Assembly: GCF_905171775.1 (NCBI RefSeq)
Contig: NC_053490.1
Location: forward strand, 461,179,143 to 461,243,142
Direction of reading: 5' to 3'
Length of the DNA stretch: 64,000 bases
From: Rana temporaria
Taxonomy: Eukaryota > Chordata > Amphibia > Anura > Ranidae
Part shown: positions 35,630 through 50,600 of the stretch, in pieces
Layout of the letters: each line of letters begins with the position of its first letter
Numbering within the stretch: position 1 is the stretch's first letter
Notes under the pieces: model-generated
Told to the model about the DNA's origin: nothing
What the model saw: only the letters and a program-made list of their open reading frames with translations
The model's database searches: none
Made by a program: the position numbers and the translations under genes

Positions 35630-38600
35630 TATATATATTACAAAAATGCTTTGCCTTTCATTTCTATTTCAAACTGAATGGGTTGTTTTACAAGGTGATT
35701 ATTCATAATCACTTTAAAGTGGCAGCCGAGCCTCATTTGTGCATTTTAATCTTTACAGCATGTTGGGGCATGGGCAACAATATGAGTAAACCGCAACAGG
35801 CCCACAGGAGAAAATAAGAAGGGCTGGAGCAAGTGATACCCAACAGCTGTCTAGTAAGGATGAGCTCTGGCGTGTTCGTCCACGTGCCCACGTGCAGAGC
35901 CCACCAGGAAGTCAGCACTGAGCTGCGCTAATCACAGGCAGTGAGACATTGTCCCGATGCACGGCTGCAGAGATCGGGACAATGTCTCACTGCCTGTGAT
36001 TAGCACAGCTCAGTGCCGACTTCCTAGCGGACTCTGCATGTGGGTTTTGCAAACACGCCAGAGCTCATCCTTACTGTCTAGTAATAAATGGTTTGGGAGA
36101 CACGTGAGAAAGAAATCAGTCAGTGGCTCCACTCAGTAAGGATTATAGGCCTTAGAACACACACTCAATGGGGGGGAATAGGCTCCGAGCATTTTGTCCC
36201 CTTGTGAAAAGGGGACAAAATGGCCACCCAGGGAAGTGGAGAGAGAAAACAAAGAGGACCTTCCAGTAAGGAATTAGGATAGAGGAGAAGGCATCCATCA
36301 CCCAAGGACCCTCGTAAAAAAATTGGAGCCTCAAAGTGGGCAGGGTTATATGGGGACACTAGGATGGGCACAGTGAAGCTTTTGCTAAGAGTTCAATTCA
36401 CATGAGCATAATGCCCTATAACGTGCAGTCTACAAATCAATTCCTATGTCCTCAAGTTAGCTTGAGGACATTTAGCTTAAGGTTTATTTTGTGCCTGACC
36501 CTCCCTTGTAGATGAAATAAAAGTAAGCAGTGTGGTGTACGGGGCAGCAGTTACCTTCCATTGGTGCTGACACAGCAGACTCTCTGACAGACAGGTTCTG
36601 CTTTATGTTTCCTTCCATGGCTTCATGGCTTCTCTTCAGTGTCATCTCTGGAACACTCCGGGGACTCCTGGTACCATCACGTAGATTCTTAATGGTGGCT
36701 GTATCAAAAATGGAAATTATGGATAATTCTAAATAAGATCACTCAATAACACTTCTCTAAGGAATACCATAGAAACACTCAACTAAAATGCTGCAGTCAG
36801 CCATGCCAATTTAATAGACAATTCTCAATATATTCAACTAAAAACATGTCTCAAGCCAATTACATTTCATATTTAGTAGAACATAATAAATGCTGTTGCA
36901 TGGTTCATCCACCTTACCAACCGTTCAGTGTCTGCTATTCCTCGCCGTCAATCCCTCCATTGGCTTCCACTTACCCAACAAATCAAATTCTAAATACGAA
37001 CAACTTCTTACAAAGCCATCCACAACTCTGCCCCCAGCTACCTCCCTAACCTGGTCTCAAGATGCCAACCTAATCTTTCTCTTCGTTCCTCAAAGACCTT
37101 CTGCTCTCTAGTTCACTTGTCACATCCTCCCATGCTCGCCTCCAGGACTTTTTCCAAGCCTCCCCTATGGAACTCCTTACCCCAATCTGTCCGACCACCT
37201 CCTATTCTGTTTGCTTTTAGACGATCCCTGAAAACCCCTTTCGGAGAAGCCCATTCTGCAACTACCCAACAACTGCACTTTTATTTTCTCTTTCAGATCA
37301 CCCCCCCCCCCCCCCCAGTTATTACCTTTTTTATCAATTGACCCTCCCCTCCTAGATTGTAAACTCTAATGAGCAGGGCCCTCTGCTTTCTCCTGTATGG
37401 AATTCTAACTGTACTGTCTGCCCTTATGTTCGCTGCGCAAACTGTTGGTGTTGCATAAATCCTGTATCATAATAATTATATACAAACGGCAAGCAACTAA
37501 AGAGATTTTAAGGCACTCACAATCTACATTCAACACCGTGAAAAGTTCACACATTAGACACCCTTCTGCACTCGCCACCAAAAACATCATGGCACACGTC
37601 TGCACTCACTGCACCAATACACACTCCTGTACATGCTGCCACCACATGAACATACACTCACCATCGCACCACCTTCCCTACATGCAGCAACTTTACTCGC
37701 CACTGCATGGACACACAGCCTGTCACCCTTCCATCTTTTCAATTGACAGGTACACCGCTGGTTTTGCTAGTTAAAAGCCACCATAACAATCCTAGTAATT
37801 GTTGATAAAAACTTTAGCGGTCTTTATTACCTCCAATAAGCAAAGACAAGTAGCAGAAGAATTGCCTAGTGATGAAACAATAGCAACTGTAATGAACACA
37901 GTCTGTCTGCCAACTTCGATTCCAAATACTGCATGTAGCAGGTAGCCAGAAAATAAAAAAAAGTATATATATATATTTTACAAAAAAATTGTGTTCCAAG
38001 CAGCAAGGGAAGGTAAAGAGCTTCCCAGAAGGGAGTGCACTGATCCAGAGAGATGCATAAGAAACTGACATTCAACATGACAACATTCTCCTCTAAAATC
38101 AGGAATTGGAAGAATGCATCTATGACAGTTCAGTCCTGGAAAACTAGTAACTTCCTCTACTGATTAAGTCATTAAAGTTCATCTAAACTGTGTCGTTTTC
38201 CATTCAGAATGATTGCCAACCATGGCCAAGGTAAACCGCGCTATTCATTTTGTGAATGCTTTTGTTGTTTACCAGAAATTATCACTTGGAACAGTTATTT
38301 TCAAGACAGACATGCATTCACAGTGAAGGAGAAAAAGGAAGAAATTCAAAAGCACTTGCATGTCATTTGTCTTACATACAAGGTTGTGTTGATACTACAT
38401 ATACCAGGCACTATGGGCAACATGGGCTCCAAAGGGGGCACGAATCTGTGGGCATATAATCTTAGCCCAGAATTCAGCTGTGTACTGTAACTCACTAAAG
38501 CCCATAGTAAGAAATTGGCCTATTAAAGTCCAAAACCAAGGGTTCTGCTGGCAGGATCATTGGGTCCGGAGACAATGTTAGAGCTAAAAGGAGGACTTCA

Positions 38601-41600
38601 AAAAACAAACCGTATTGCCTTGGAATGGGCACCCTGCATAACAAGCCAAGCCATGAGAATGACACACTATACAAACAGGTAATATAAAGACAAACCAAAC
38701 AAGACTCAGTAGAACGTATTTAATAAAACACTGAACATCACAACTGCAATAAAAAAAAAAAAAGCTATAAACGTCAACACAAATGTAAAAAAAATACAAC
38801 ACCCTCTCCACGTAAAGCCCTACAGTACTGCCTATATCCAAGTCAATAAAATCAAGATTTTTGGGAGTCTGAAAATTACTTCTGAATACAATGTTCTATC
38901 ATATGAAAAAATGGTAACAATCCCTCGTCATACTCACAATCATAAGATACAATATGTCCACTCTTTCCCTCATAAATGACATGGCCTTTGGCAGAGGACT
39001 CTTCTCTACACTTCTCTGGACTATTGATGTCTTCTGTAGCCAGTCTGGTGATGGTCGTCTTCAACAAGACATCGGCAGCAATGCCAGACTGTGACAGTGC
39101 TGGCGTACCCTGGCCAAGACAACAATAAAAAAAAAATATGACAAATGGCAAAACCATTGGTTATACTACTAACTCACACAGATAGTACTGGGCAAAAAAA
39201 TTTTTTTTGCTACTAAATTTATTACATTTCAGCCCCAGTGTGATAAATACCTGAGTAATGGACCCTCGAAGAGAGGACATCGCTTCCATGGGAACTTTGG
39301 TAGCTGGAGTGCCTCTCGTGATGCTTCCCTCCTGCAATGCATTCATAGTACCTGCAACAAAAGCAATGAGTGTGTTAATAGATTAATGCCGGCAAAAGCA
39401 TGAAAACAGTGTCAGTGCTCTCATTAACCACTTAGCTCCGGAAGGTTTTAGCCCCTTCAGGACAAGGGCATTTTTTGCTACTGTGCTACTTTAACTGGCA
39501 ATTGTGCAGTCATGCAACACTGTACCTAAATGAAATGTATTTAAAAAAAAATTAAAGCTCTGTGTGTGTGTGTGTGATCACCATTGGGTTTATTTTTTAT
39601 AAAAAAAAATCATATATATTTTACTTTCTGCTATAAAACAAAGAAAAAAAAATCGAATTTCTTTATAAATTTACAAATGCAAGTCAAAACGTATTCTGCT
39701 ACACGTCCTTCGTAAAGACAAAAAAAAAAAAAAAAAACACCCAATAAATGTATATTGATTAGTTTTCCTGAAAGTTAGAGCTTTTACAAATGATGGTATA
39801 TATACACTGGAATTTTTTATGCTAGTAATGGCAGTAATCAGCGACTTATAGTGGGACTGTAAGAGTGTGATTGGCAATCTAATACCAACACTTGGTGGGA
39901 ACTGAATAAATGACAATGACCCCACCACTGACACCAATACAGGGATCAGTGCTAATACTATACACTGTCACTGTACCAATGCCCCTGGGCTGGGAAGGGG
40001 GTTAATATCTAGGGCAAAAGGGTTAACCAGTGTTCCCAACAATGTGTAATGTGTGTCGATTTTACCAAGAGCACAGGGCTCTGTACTGGGATTCACTATG
40101 CTGATCAACAGGTTCCGGCCATAAAACATTGCCCGGAACCTGCTGACCGACTTGTATTTTTACATTGGGGTGGACCACAAGCAGTTAAAACTCCATCTTT
40201 TGCTATACTTTATATAGTTAATTTGGGCCAGCTTGGTCCAAAACAAACTCTATCCCTCAATAACATGCAAGGCTGCTGGGTGTGCTGTATAAACTGCATG
40301 TAGCGGAGGCTACATACAGCATACTGCACTGTGTTCTAGGTTTGAGCCATAACCTTCCCGTCTCATACCCAGAACACAGAGTCCATCACAGCGGCACTCA
40401 GTTTTTTAGAGAAAGAACTGTATTCTAGCAATGAATACAAAACTTCCTCCGATTGGCTGAGTTAGAGGTTGTGACATCAGTCCAACTCTGACTCAGCCAA
40501 TCAGAGGAAGCTTTGTATTCATTGCTAGAATACATCGCTTTTTCTGAATGACTGAGAGCCAATGTCATAGACTCTACTGCATTCTGGTTATGAAACCGAA
40601 GTCTCGGCTTGCACCTGGAACACAATGATGTATGTGACCTCAGCTACATACAGTTTATACTGCAAATTCAGTGGCCCCACGTTAGTGAGGGACATTGTTT
40701 TTTATGTCAACAAGGCCTTTTAGAACCCCACTTGTTGGTATTAGAAAATATGAAAGTCAAAAGGCAATATTTTATATTTATCTGCTAAAATCGCTCTATT
40801 ATAGCTATTGTTTAGTTGTGTGAACATATTTCAGGAACACCGAAGATAAGTAACTCTGAGATGAATTCTGTTTTAAGTAGCAGCCTTCCTGCACGAGGAT
40901 CAGTCCTTTGTAAATTTCTGTTAGAAGGAAATAAGAATCCTTGCTATGAAGAGCAAACAATGTAGTATTCTTTCTATAAAGCAAGTCAGAGGCTCATCAT
41001 ATATTATCAGCATGGCAGAGCCTCTTGAGCCCTCCTAAATGACTAACCTCGGACAACACCTTCATGCTGTGCTCTGACCAGCAGCCCCTCCGGCTGGGAG
41101 CTCTGCCTCGGAGAAAACTCTTCTTGTTTGATGTATGTCACAGAACCTAGGAATCAACATAAGTGCATGTAAATAATTTTACTAGAGGAAGCCGATCCCG
41201 CCGGGACAAGACAGCGATTATTGCTAGCGGCTATACAAGCACATTAAAAATCCGGCAGGCTGGTTTTACCCAAGGTAAAAGATTGACCAACTTGGTACAT
41301 TCAGCCTGCCCATACATGGTTTGAATCTCGGCCGGTACCTGCTGAACTGGCGGAGATTTAAACTGTTGATGGCTGGCCTAAGACAGACAATGGCAGCTTT
41401 CATTAGAAAGATGTTCTGATTAATAGCAAATTTTATTTTTCAACAAAAGGAACTTGAAACAAGTGTGTAATTTCAGAGCACCGTTCTAGAACAGCTGGTG
41501 AATTGAGCCAGTCCTTACATCTGAACAAAATGTTTGCAGAGCTTTACTTTTCCTTACTTATATGTCCTTAAACTTTATACAAGCCCGACACCTTTACCTC

Positions 41601-44600
41601 TTGCCAACCACGTAATGCATGTGTGCAATGGCAGGAGAGGGCCTTATCGCTGACATGCGTCTAGGGGGGCCACGGTTTTTGTGCTAAAAGCACATCACAG
41701 TGACTTTACTGTCACAGGTGGCTCTCAGTCCATGATCAGGAGCCAGAAAGACAGGCTCCCAATCATGTGACTTCTGTGAAAGCCACTTATGGGAATTATT
41801 TGACCAGAAGTCCATCCCTGGAGTTAAGATCCAGTTAAACACCCACCAGGAGGGGGCAGGGCTAAAACATTATGCCTAAAAAGCCATTGCATAATTAGAA
41901 TTCATTTACACACGTATTTCACTGCATCTGAACTGCTTTTCTTCCCCATGCAAGTCGAGGTGAATGGCAAACTAAAGCTGTTTATAGGAAAGTCAGAAGA
42001 AACCTGGAAGCAGGCTGTAATTGAGTTGCTGCTGTGAATTAAACATGTTAGGACTCATTCACATGCCGGCACCCCAATGCACGCTAAAAATTCCCATGCA
42101 CTACAAAACACTGCAGCACAATGTCCTGTGTGTTGCATCCTGCCCCATTCTCACCGGTTTTACTTTTCAGCCAATTTTGAATCTCAGTTTAACATACATT
42201 AACACATGTGGTGCAGTCCACAGTGTTGTGGTGTGAACTGACCTAATTACCAACACAGCGCATGCTCATCCTGCTTTCAAATACTGGCAATCCCAACATT
42301 TTTACAACAGATTTCTCCCATTTATGAAAATACTTAAAGGTGGAATTGCAGATGTGTTTTTTTTTTTCTTGTTGTTTAAGAAGTTGTTTCTGCAAAAAAC
42401 TCTCGTCTGCCAGCAATTGTTTTTGATTGGTACACTGACTGCAGCACATGTGCAGTACACAGTTACAGCCTATTTCCTAGTTGAGAATGGTGCAGGATAA
42501 TGTAACTTAAGCATGCGTGAGCAGGAGCAATGCCACCAGTAGCTTCCCAATGGCTGAAGCGGTAACAGGGTGGAGAGGCTTAGACTCACATGGTTGGAGG
42601 AGAGCACAACCAGAGATAAGTGTGCCATACCATGCAAAATAAGTTAGTCATTATGGGAAATGCTGGCTGGCCTGCCAAACCTGTAAAAGTCTGCCTAAAG
42701 TGAACATAGTCTGGGCTAAAATAATCCTATACAGTGTGGATGCTGATAAATTTCTGTCTTAATCCTATATTTATCCCTGTGTTTCTTTATGGACTGTAGG
42801 CCCAAGCTGCACATGAGTCCTCAACTTCAGTCCATGGTTCCTCCTATATTTCAACTGGCATCTAAAAATTTAAATGACAGAGCTTGGCATCAGGAGGACA
42901 GAGTTACTCTGACTTGGTATAGGTCAAGCCCCAACATACACCCAGCCTTCGATCCAAAAGATCCACAGAGAGAAGGACGGATTTAAAGACTAACAAAAAC
43001 TACTTGCGAGCACCACAGGAAGCTTACACTTCGGCATCATTGTTACTTTTCAAATGTTTTGGGCCAGGTTAGGCTCAAAGTAAAGTGCCCATTGCTCACT
43101 TCAGAGGAACATACACTGACACTGATACTGTAAATTTCTTTAGGGGCAAGTAACAAGTGACAATTGCACTCCTGTGCAAAAAGGGTCTGTGTTGTCCAAA
43201 ACAGGAATTTTAGCGGTCACTTCTCTAGCCTAGAAAAACAGAACAACTTTGCCAGATTTATATTTTCCATAGACAAGGCCAGCAGTCTTGCTCAGCGCAT
43301 TGTCACACTCTTAACGTTCAACAATGACAGTGAATGTAGATGATGAATGTAGAAACTGTATGAAATCACACATCAAGTAATGGACTTACCAGCTTTAGCA
43401 GATTCCTGTTGCCTTGGCAGGCCAAGAGAGATGGAGCCAGAGGGCTTAACTGACTCTGGGTTATAGGGCTGCTGACTGAGCGATGTTAAGTATGTGCCAG
43501 GTGTTCCCTGAATGGACAAGAATACGAGTCAAGCATGCATAAACTTCAAATAAATTAAAATGTAAATACATCTATCCAAATACTGTATATCTACAAATAG
43601 GACAGTGGTGCAGTCACAAAACCGCCCTTTCCTATATCCCCTATATGTGCTGGAAGTTTTCTACATTTATTAACTGTACAATTTTGAGGCGTGAGACTGC
43701 TAAGATTTCCTAAATATACTCAAGTCAACTCAAGAAAATGAATTATTATAGAAATTAAACAATGTATTACATTGGCCATTCCGCATACAAAGGCATACAG
43801 CTTCTCATGTGCATGACCATCCCTACTGTAAACTGAGATGTACGGAAGAAAGCTCTGTGGTCTCAAACAGTGCACATGGTCATGAAGAAGTGTGAACCAA
43901 CATGGAGGAGTGTGAATTGATAACAAAGTTTTATGGGATCAACATCTTTTCCAGTGTTATACAAAGTCAGGGACTTTAAAAAGAGACACAAGGTTTTTTT
44001 TGTTAGTTTTTTAAGAACCATACTTACCTTGGTGGATGCAGCATTGGTTCGGCTACATCAGTCCCCCAGTGCCTCCAACACTGAGAACCAAGCGATCGAG
44101 CATCGGTGATCGCTCTGTTCTCACAGCTCCCTGAGCACAGAGCTGCTGACTGTCGGCTCAGTCAGTCCCACTCACTTTTTAAAACTGACCACACCAAGCA
44201 TGGAAACACATCAGTTTGCTTCTAACTAAAGGTACAGGCACAGCAAGCCTGGATCTCTATAGTCAGGTTTGCAGACACAATCCTTGGCCCACGGCCACTG
44301 CTGAGAGAAGGCTGTGACCCATTAGCCAATCACAGCCTGCCTTATGCAGCTGGAGCCAATAGGGGAGTGGACAGCAAATGTAAACAGATTTTCCCGCTGC
44401 GTATGTCAATCACATCCTGGAGTGCAGAAGAGTCACGCTACTGGAATACAGCGTACACAGAAGGGAAAGTACTCCCCTTTGTGTTATTCGCAACCAACAC
44501 CCTTTCCAACACGGACATGCCCTGCACAACCGCAGGACAGAACATGAAGGAGGCTTTGTGGTCATATGGCCCAACTGGAAAAAATAGGAGGTACCAGAAT

Positions 44601-47600
44601 CATTTTTTGGGGAAATTATTTATAAATCGTATAGGATACATATCGTTTATTTTTAAAATAGGTGCCTTGAATAGACTGCTTTTACAGATACCTTAATAAG
44701 GGAAACAAGAGTTGGTTATCTAACTGATAGACTAAGTGAATAGTTAAAGAGGGAGTTCACCCTAAAAATAACTTTTAACCTTAGATTGATGCTCATTTTG
44801 TCTAGGGGAATCGGCTAGTATTTTTAAAACCGAAGCTGTACTTACCATGTGTGTCTGCAACCTACAATTACAGAAGGCAGCCAACTGACACTAAAGTGGG
44901 TTTTTAAGTTAGCAAAACCAAAACTGGATACTTTGTGATTGCTATTCTTAGGGCTCATAGTTGGCAGGATCAATTTATGGTGGCTATGCAAGCCATAGCA
45001 GTTGATGTAGATTTATGTAGATCTAAACATGAATAATGGAGGGGAGAAATACTACAAAAGAGTGCTTTTTGTTTTTGGAAATATTCTATAGAAAAAATCA
45101 GCAAAATTGCACTCTCAAGTATTATGTGTGTATACATCCTTAGATTCACCCGTGCCTGAACCACCTTGTTTAGGGCACAGTTTTTTTTTTTTCAATACAA
45201 CCATCAATCACACTTTGTAAGTTCAGGAAAATTCATGACCACAGCACGGCCAGAGGATGTCTACATTTGTTACTGTTGAAAGAGGAGACTACAAATATAT
45301 ATCTGTGTTACAAACTGCAAGAACACCATGACCTAGTTTAGCATTGCTCTGTCTCATGACAGCTTTTATAACATCATAACACCCCCCCACCCTTCTCAGT
45401 GAAGAGGCTAAACAGGAAATTTCTCAAGCAGCATTTTAATATCTACAATTTTCTAAATGGTATAAGCAAGTCTGAAGTACCTGGGATATAGATCCCCCCA
45501 CAATAAAGGAAGGCTTGTCAGAGGAGGTCACTGTAGTTTTGGATGACGGAATCAGAGGGGGAGGTGGACGGGTCGGGCGCGTCACAGATAGTCGTGTTCC
45601 TTCGGCTAGGGAAGTTATTACCTGATGGGGAGCAGGCTGCAATACTAGAGAGGAAAAAAAAAAAAAAGGCCTTAAATAAACAACCAACAGAGAATAGAAG
45701 CCATATTTGTGACATATACAAAAAATGTAATATTACAAGATTAGCCAAAATACTCTTAGTGCTTGTTCACACCAGATGCAGTTCTGTGCGCTTTTTTTCT
45801 GCACAAAATGCATGCACAGTGTTTTCCATGTATTCCAATGGTTCTAGTTTACACCATGCAGTTAGTTTCCGGTCAGTTTCTGCACTGAACGGAACTGCGT
45901 CTGGTGTGAACTAGCACTGAAAGAGGAAGTAAACCCTGATGGGTTTTTACTTCCCCTTTATTTCCCTGCAAAGTAAAAGCATAATGGGCTAGTATGCATC
46001 ACATAGTAGCCCATTAGGTTGCACTTGCAAACAAAGCCTGCGATCAATCCCCTCATCCATCTTCACCCCTCTTCCTTCCGGGGGCCATGGATTCTGGCTC
46101 TGTGACTGGCGGGAACTATAGAAACGGCACAATCGTGCCCTTTTCTTAGTGCACAAGTGTATATGCTAAATTTCTCCTAAACCATGCAGGTTTTTGAGAT
46201 ATTTCCAGTACCTACAGGTAAGCCTTATTATAGGCAAGTAATTCATGTTGCTTCAGCCATTTACCCAATAGTAGGTTAAATGAACTATATGCGGTTTTCA
46301 ACAAAGGTGGTAAAAGGAAATATCATGACCTATAAAGTTCTCCATCTAATCCATACTAGGAAATTCTTTGTCCAAAAAGGTATTCCAGTTATGCAGCACA
46401 AATTACACAAATCTGTACAGCATTGAAAGGTTGACATTAGACAATAACCCAACGATCCCTACACAGACACAAACACAGGAAGACAGAACAGCTTCAGCAG
46501 CACAGGTAGCATGAAAACAACGGGCAGGCAGTACCTGGAGGGACACAGTAGCGCACAGGATTGAGCTCTGCTTGCGGGGAAGCCCTGCTAACTTCTCGTG
46601 GAGACATCCTGTACGGTGAAACAGAACGTGCAACATTCTGCATTTGAGCTTCATGCTCCAGCGCTCGCTTGACTTCAGCAGCATAAGGCATGTACACAGA
46701 TTTTCCTGCCAAAGTTAGTCATAGTAAGTTAAAAACATATGCATAACACCAACTATGGGTTAAAGCACAACACACAAACATGTATTTACAATTCATTAAA
46801 GCACAAATGTGCCTAATTTAAGTCAATGGCATATTCTGATGACCTTTCTGTCTGTGTTGCCCCCTACTAGTTACATACACTAGGGCACCTTCCTATTGGC
46901 TTTGGCCAATAGGAAGGTGACATATTTAGGAAGGGGCAGGATACACATTAAGCAGGTCTGGCCACTTATTTATCCAACATGGCGCCCAATATTTAATGCA
47001 AGTGCAGTATTTTAGGACAAAACAGACAGTACATGCAAGGACAGGGAGGTGCTTGTACAATCATATATCCTGTGGCACATTGGATAGAATGGATAAGGGT
47101 TGGAATCAGTAACATTTGTTTTGTGGTCTGTGTTGAAGTTGGGGAGGTTCCCCTATTTCTGTTGTGTCCCCAAACAAGGACACAATAACTCCAAAAGATC
47201 TAGAAAGCAAAAAAAATATACAGGGCAAAAGGTTTTTGCTACAGTTTGTACATTATAGTGAGGAGATTCCCATTATTTCCCTGTCCAGCTTGTTGATACA
47301 CGCATGGTAATTTGTTAAAGTGGTAGGAAACTATTTTTATTTTTACCTACAGGTACACTTTTTATAAATAAAATTGGAAAAAAAGGTTTTATTTGTTGAC
47401 ACTTTTAATAAAGCTCACCTGTAGGTTAATTCAATATCTCCTAAAGGTGCACCATTGGAGATATCCTAGTGAGCAGCAGCCAGTGATGTCACCAGCGCAT
47501 GCGCTCTAAGGGCCAGTTCACACCAGACGCAGTTCCGTTCAGTTCCCTGTACATTTTTTCTGCACTAAAAATGCATGCACAGTGTTTTCCACGTATACCA

Positions 47601-50600
47601 ATGGTTTTAGTTGGCTCTAGTTCACACCATGCAGTCAGTTTTCGATACAGAAACTATTTTTTTTATTAACGTTTGCTACAGGTTTAAGGCAGGGAATTTT
47701 AAATAGGCTGCCAATGCATAGCAATGAACCAAAACCAGGACTTTCACATTATTATTTGTAATGCAGCAAGCCCATGGGTCACTGCAGGGCAGGTCTATTG
47801 GTACCTAGAGCAGATTGAGCCACAATGGGGGTTACTTACGAAAGGCAAATCCACTTTGCATTACAAGTGAAAAGTGCACTTGAAATTGCACTGGGAGTGC
47901 AGTCACTGTAAATCTGAGGGGTAGATCTGAAATGAGGGGAAGCTCTGCTGATTTTATTATCCAATCATGTGCAAGCTAAAATGCGTTGTAGTGCAAAGTG
48001 GATTTACCTTCCGTAAATAACCCAATGTGTTGCATAAAACGTGTGTTTGGCTCTAAAAGGTGCTTTAAAATTTTGATTTCTATGCCACAAGTTTCTCTTG
48101 CATAATATACTTTGAAAAGAGAAAGTATCTTGATTTACAAAGTATAAATGAATTACCAACTTTTGTTGTGTAGGGAGAGATTTTTTGTCCACTGGACAAT
48201 AGAAAATGTAGAAGATAAAGAACAAAAGTACATTTACTAAGAGGCGGCTTAGCTGGAAGCAAGAAAATCCTGCATCTTAAAAAAAGAATGGTTTCAATGC
48301 TGTTCTTTTTTAGGTACTTCATACCAATACTCCCACTGGCTTCCGCTCACCCAACAAATTAAATTCAAACTAACAATTACCTACAAAGCCATCCATAACT
48401 CTGGCCCCAGCTACATCAATGACCTAGTCTCTAAATACCAACCTAATCCTTCTCTTCGTTCTTCTCAAGACCTCCTACTCTCTAGCTCTCTCATCACCTG
48501 CTCCCATGCTCGTCTCCAGGACTTTTCCAGAGCCTCTCCAAGCCTATGGAACTCCTTATCCCAATCTGTCCATCTATCTCCTTCTCTATTAGTGGATCCC
48601 TGAAAACCCTCCTCTTCAGAGAAGCCCACACCAAAAACTGTATTTTCATTTGCGTCCATCTGATCATCCCCCACAGCCACTTGACACTCCCTTTTAGATT
48701 GTAAGCTCTAACGAGCAGGGCCCTCTGATCCCTCCTGTATTGAATTGAATTGTGACTGTTATGTCTTCCCTGATGTAAAGCGCTGCACAAACTGTTGGCA
48801 CGATATAAATCCTGTATAATAATAATAATACTCTGCACCAAAACAGCAGCAGAACTGGAGTAGAGGATTTTTTTTCCCGGTTAGGACAATGTAGTTACCT
48901 TCCCAATCAATGCTTGAACTCTTAGACATGTTTGCTGGGCTGGCTGATCTCTTGCTCTCCATGTTCATCTGTTCTTGCCTCTGCCTTTGCTCTTCTAGTA
49001 AGTTATTTTCATGCAAAGACTGAAAGTATAAACTATAACTGTTTGCCGACACCGATGTGCCAGGGGGTATAACACAGGGGCTGCAAGATACCTGTGAAAG
49101 GACATGAAGGGAAAACGGAATAAATGCTCACAGCTGTTGTAGATGTGCTATATTAATAATAAAAGTAAAAAAAAAACAAAAAAAAAAAAACACATTTAAG
49201 TTATCGGTTGTTTTTTTAACCACTTGAGCACTGGAAGGTTTTAACATCTTCATGACCAGACTATTTTTATTATTTTTTTGCTATAAGCAAACTGGTAATT
49301 GCGTGGTCATGCAATACTGTACCCAAATGAAGTTTATATAATTTTTTTACACAAATAGAGCTTTCTTTGGCGATGGCGAACACCACTGGGTTACTTTTTG
49401 CGATAAAAACGATAAAAGGCCTGAAAATTTTGAAAGAGAAATGGGGGCAACTGACTGCCACTAATATAGTGATCAGTGCTAATATACATGATCACTGTAC
49501 TAATGACACTGGCTGGGAAGGAGTTAACATCTAGGGTGATCAAGGGGTTAAATGTGTGCCTAACTATGTGTAATGTGTTTTACTACAGATCTCTGTTTTT
49601 TTATCCTTGCTTTGCAGCAAAAAGAAAGATTGTTCCCCCTGTACAGAACCCTGTGTTGATGGTCAACACAGGGCTCTGGGCTGTGACTGCACACACGCAT
49701 ATAATGTTGCCTTGCCCAAATAAAAATAACACTGTTCATACAAGTGTCAAATACAGGGCAGTGAAAGTGTTATAACACACGTTATATGTACAAAACACAA
49801 GTTTATTAACTCTCTAAGGCCAAATAACTACACACACACACACACACACACCACTCCTCTAGTTCATTATTTAGCTCTAATACACATGAGCATACAGGAC
49901 TATGTATGTACGCATGCACCAGTACCACTATTGGCAAGCGGTTTAAACATCCCAGTATGGAGTACTTTGACAGCCAGCTGATAATCAAGGCCATTTATCT
50001 ACAGCAACCTGATAAAATTATTATGTGAACGTGTTATCATGCACTTAGTGAGGGAGAGAAAATTGCTGTCATGGGGTATATACTATATATCAGGGGTTGA
50101 CAAATTTGCTTGGAATCTAGGAGCCAGCTAAAAAAGTTAGGAGCCAGAAAACGCACCCCGTCGCGACGAGCTTGCGCGCAGAAGCGAACACATACGTGAG
50201 CAGCGACCGCACATGTAAACGGTGTTCAAACCACACATGTGAGGTATCACCGCGATTGGTAGAGCGAGAGCAATAATTCTAGCCCTAGACCTCCTTTAGC
50301 TCAAAACAGTCAACCTGTAGAGTTTTTTAAACGTCGCCTATGGAGATTTTAAAGGGTAAAAGTTTGACGCCATTCCACGAGCGGACGTAATTTTTAAGCG
50401 TGACATGTTGGGTATCAATTTACTCGGCGTAACATTTTCTTTCATAATATTAAAAAAAATGGGGATAATGTTACTGTTGTCTTATTTTTTTTATTAAAAA
50501 AAGTGTAATTTTTTCCCCAAAAAAGTGCGCTTGCAAGACCGCTGCGCAAATACGGCATGACAGAAAGTATTGCAACGATCGCCATTTTATTCTCTAGGGT

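Noticed and set aside
35293..35817. Long frames rich in Tyr/Ile/His/Thr near 35.3-35.8 kb
   Set aside because: They translate the TA/CA microsatellite; no domain, no codon pattern.
46881..46920. Hairpin as a microRNA precursor
   Set aside because: A 15-bp stem with a 4-nt loop is too short for a Drosha substrate.
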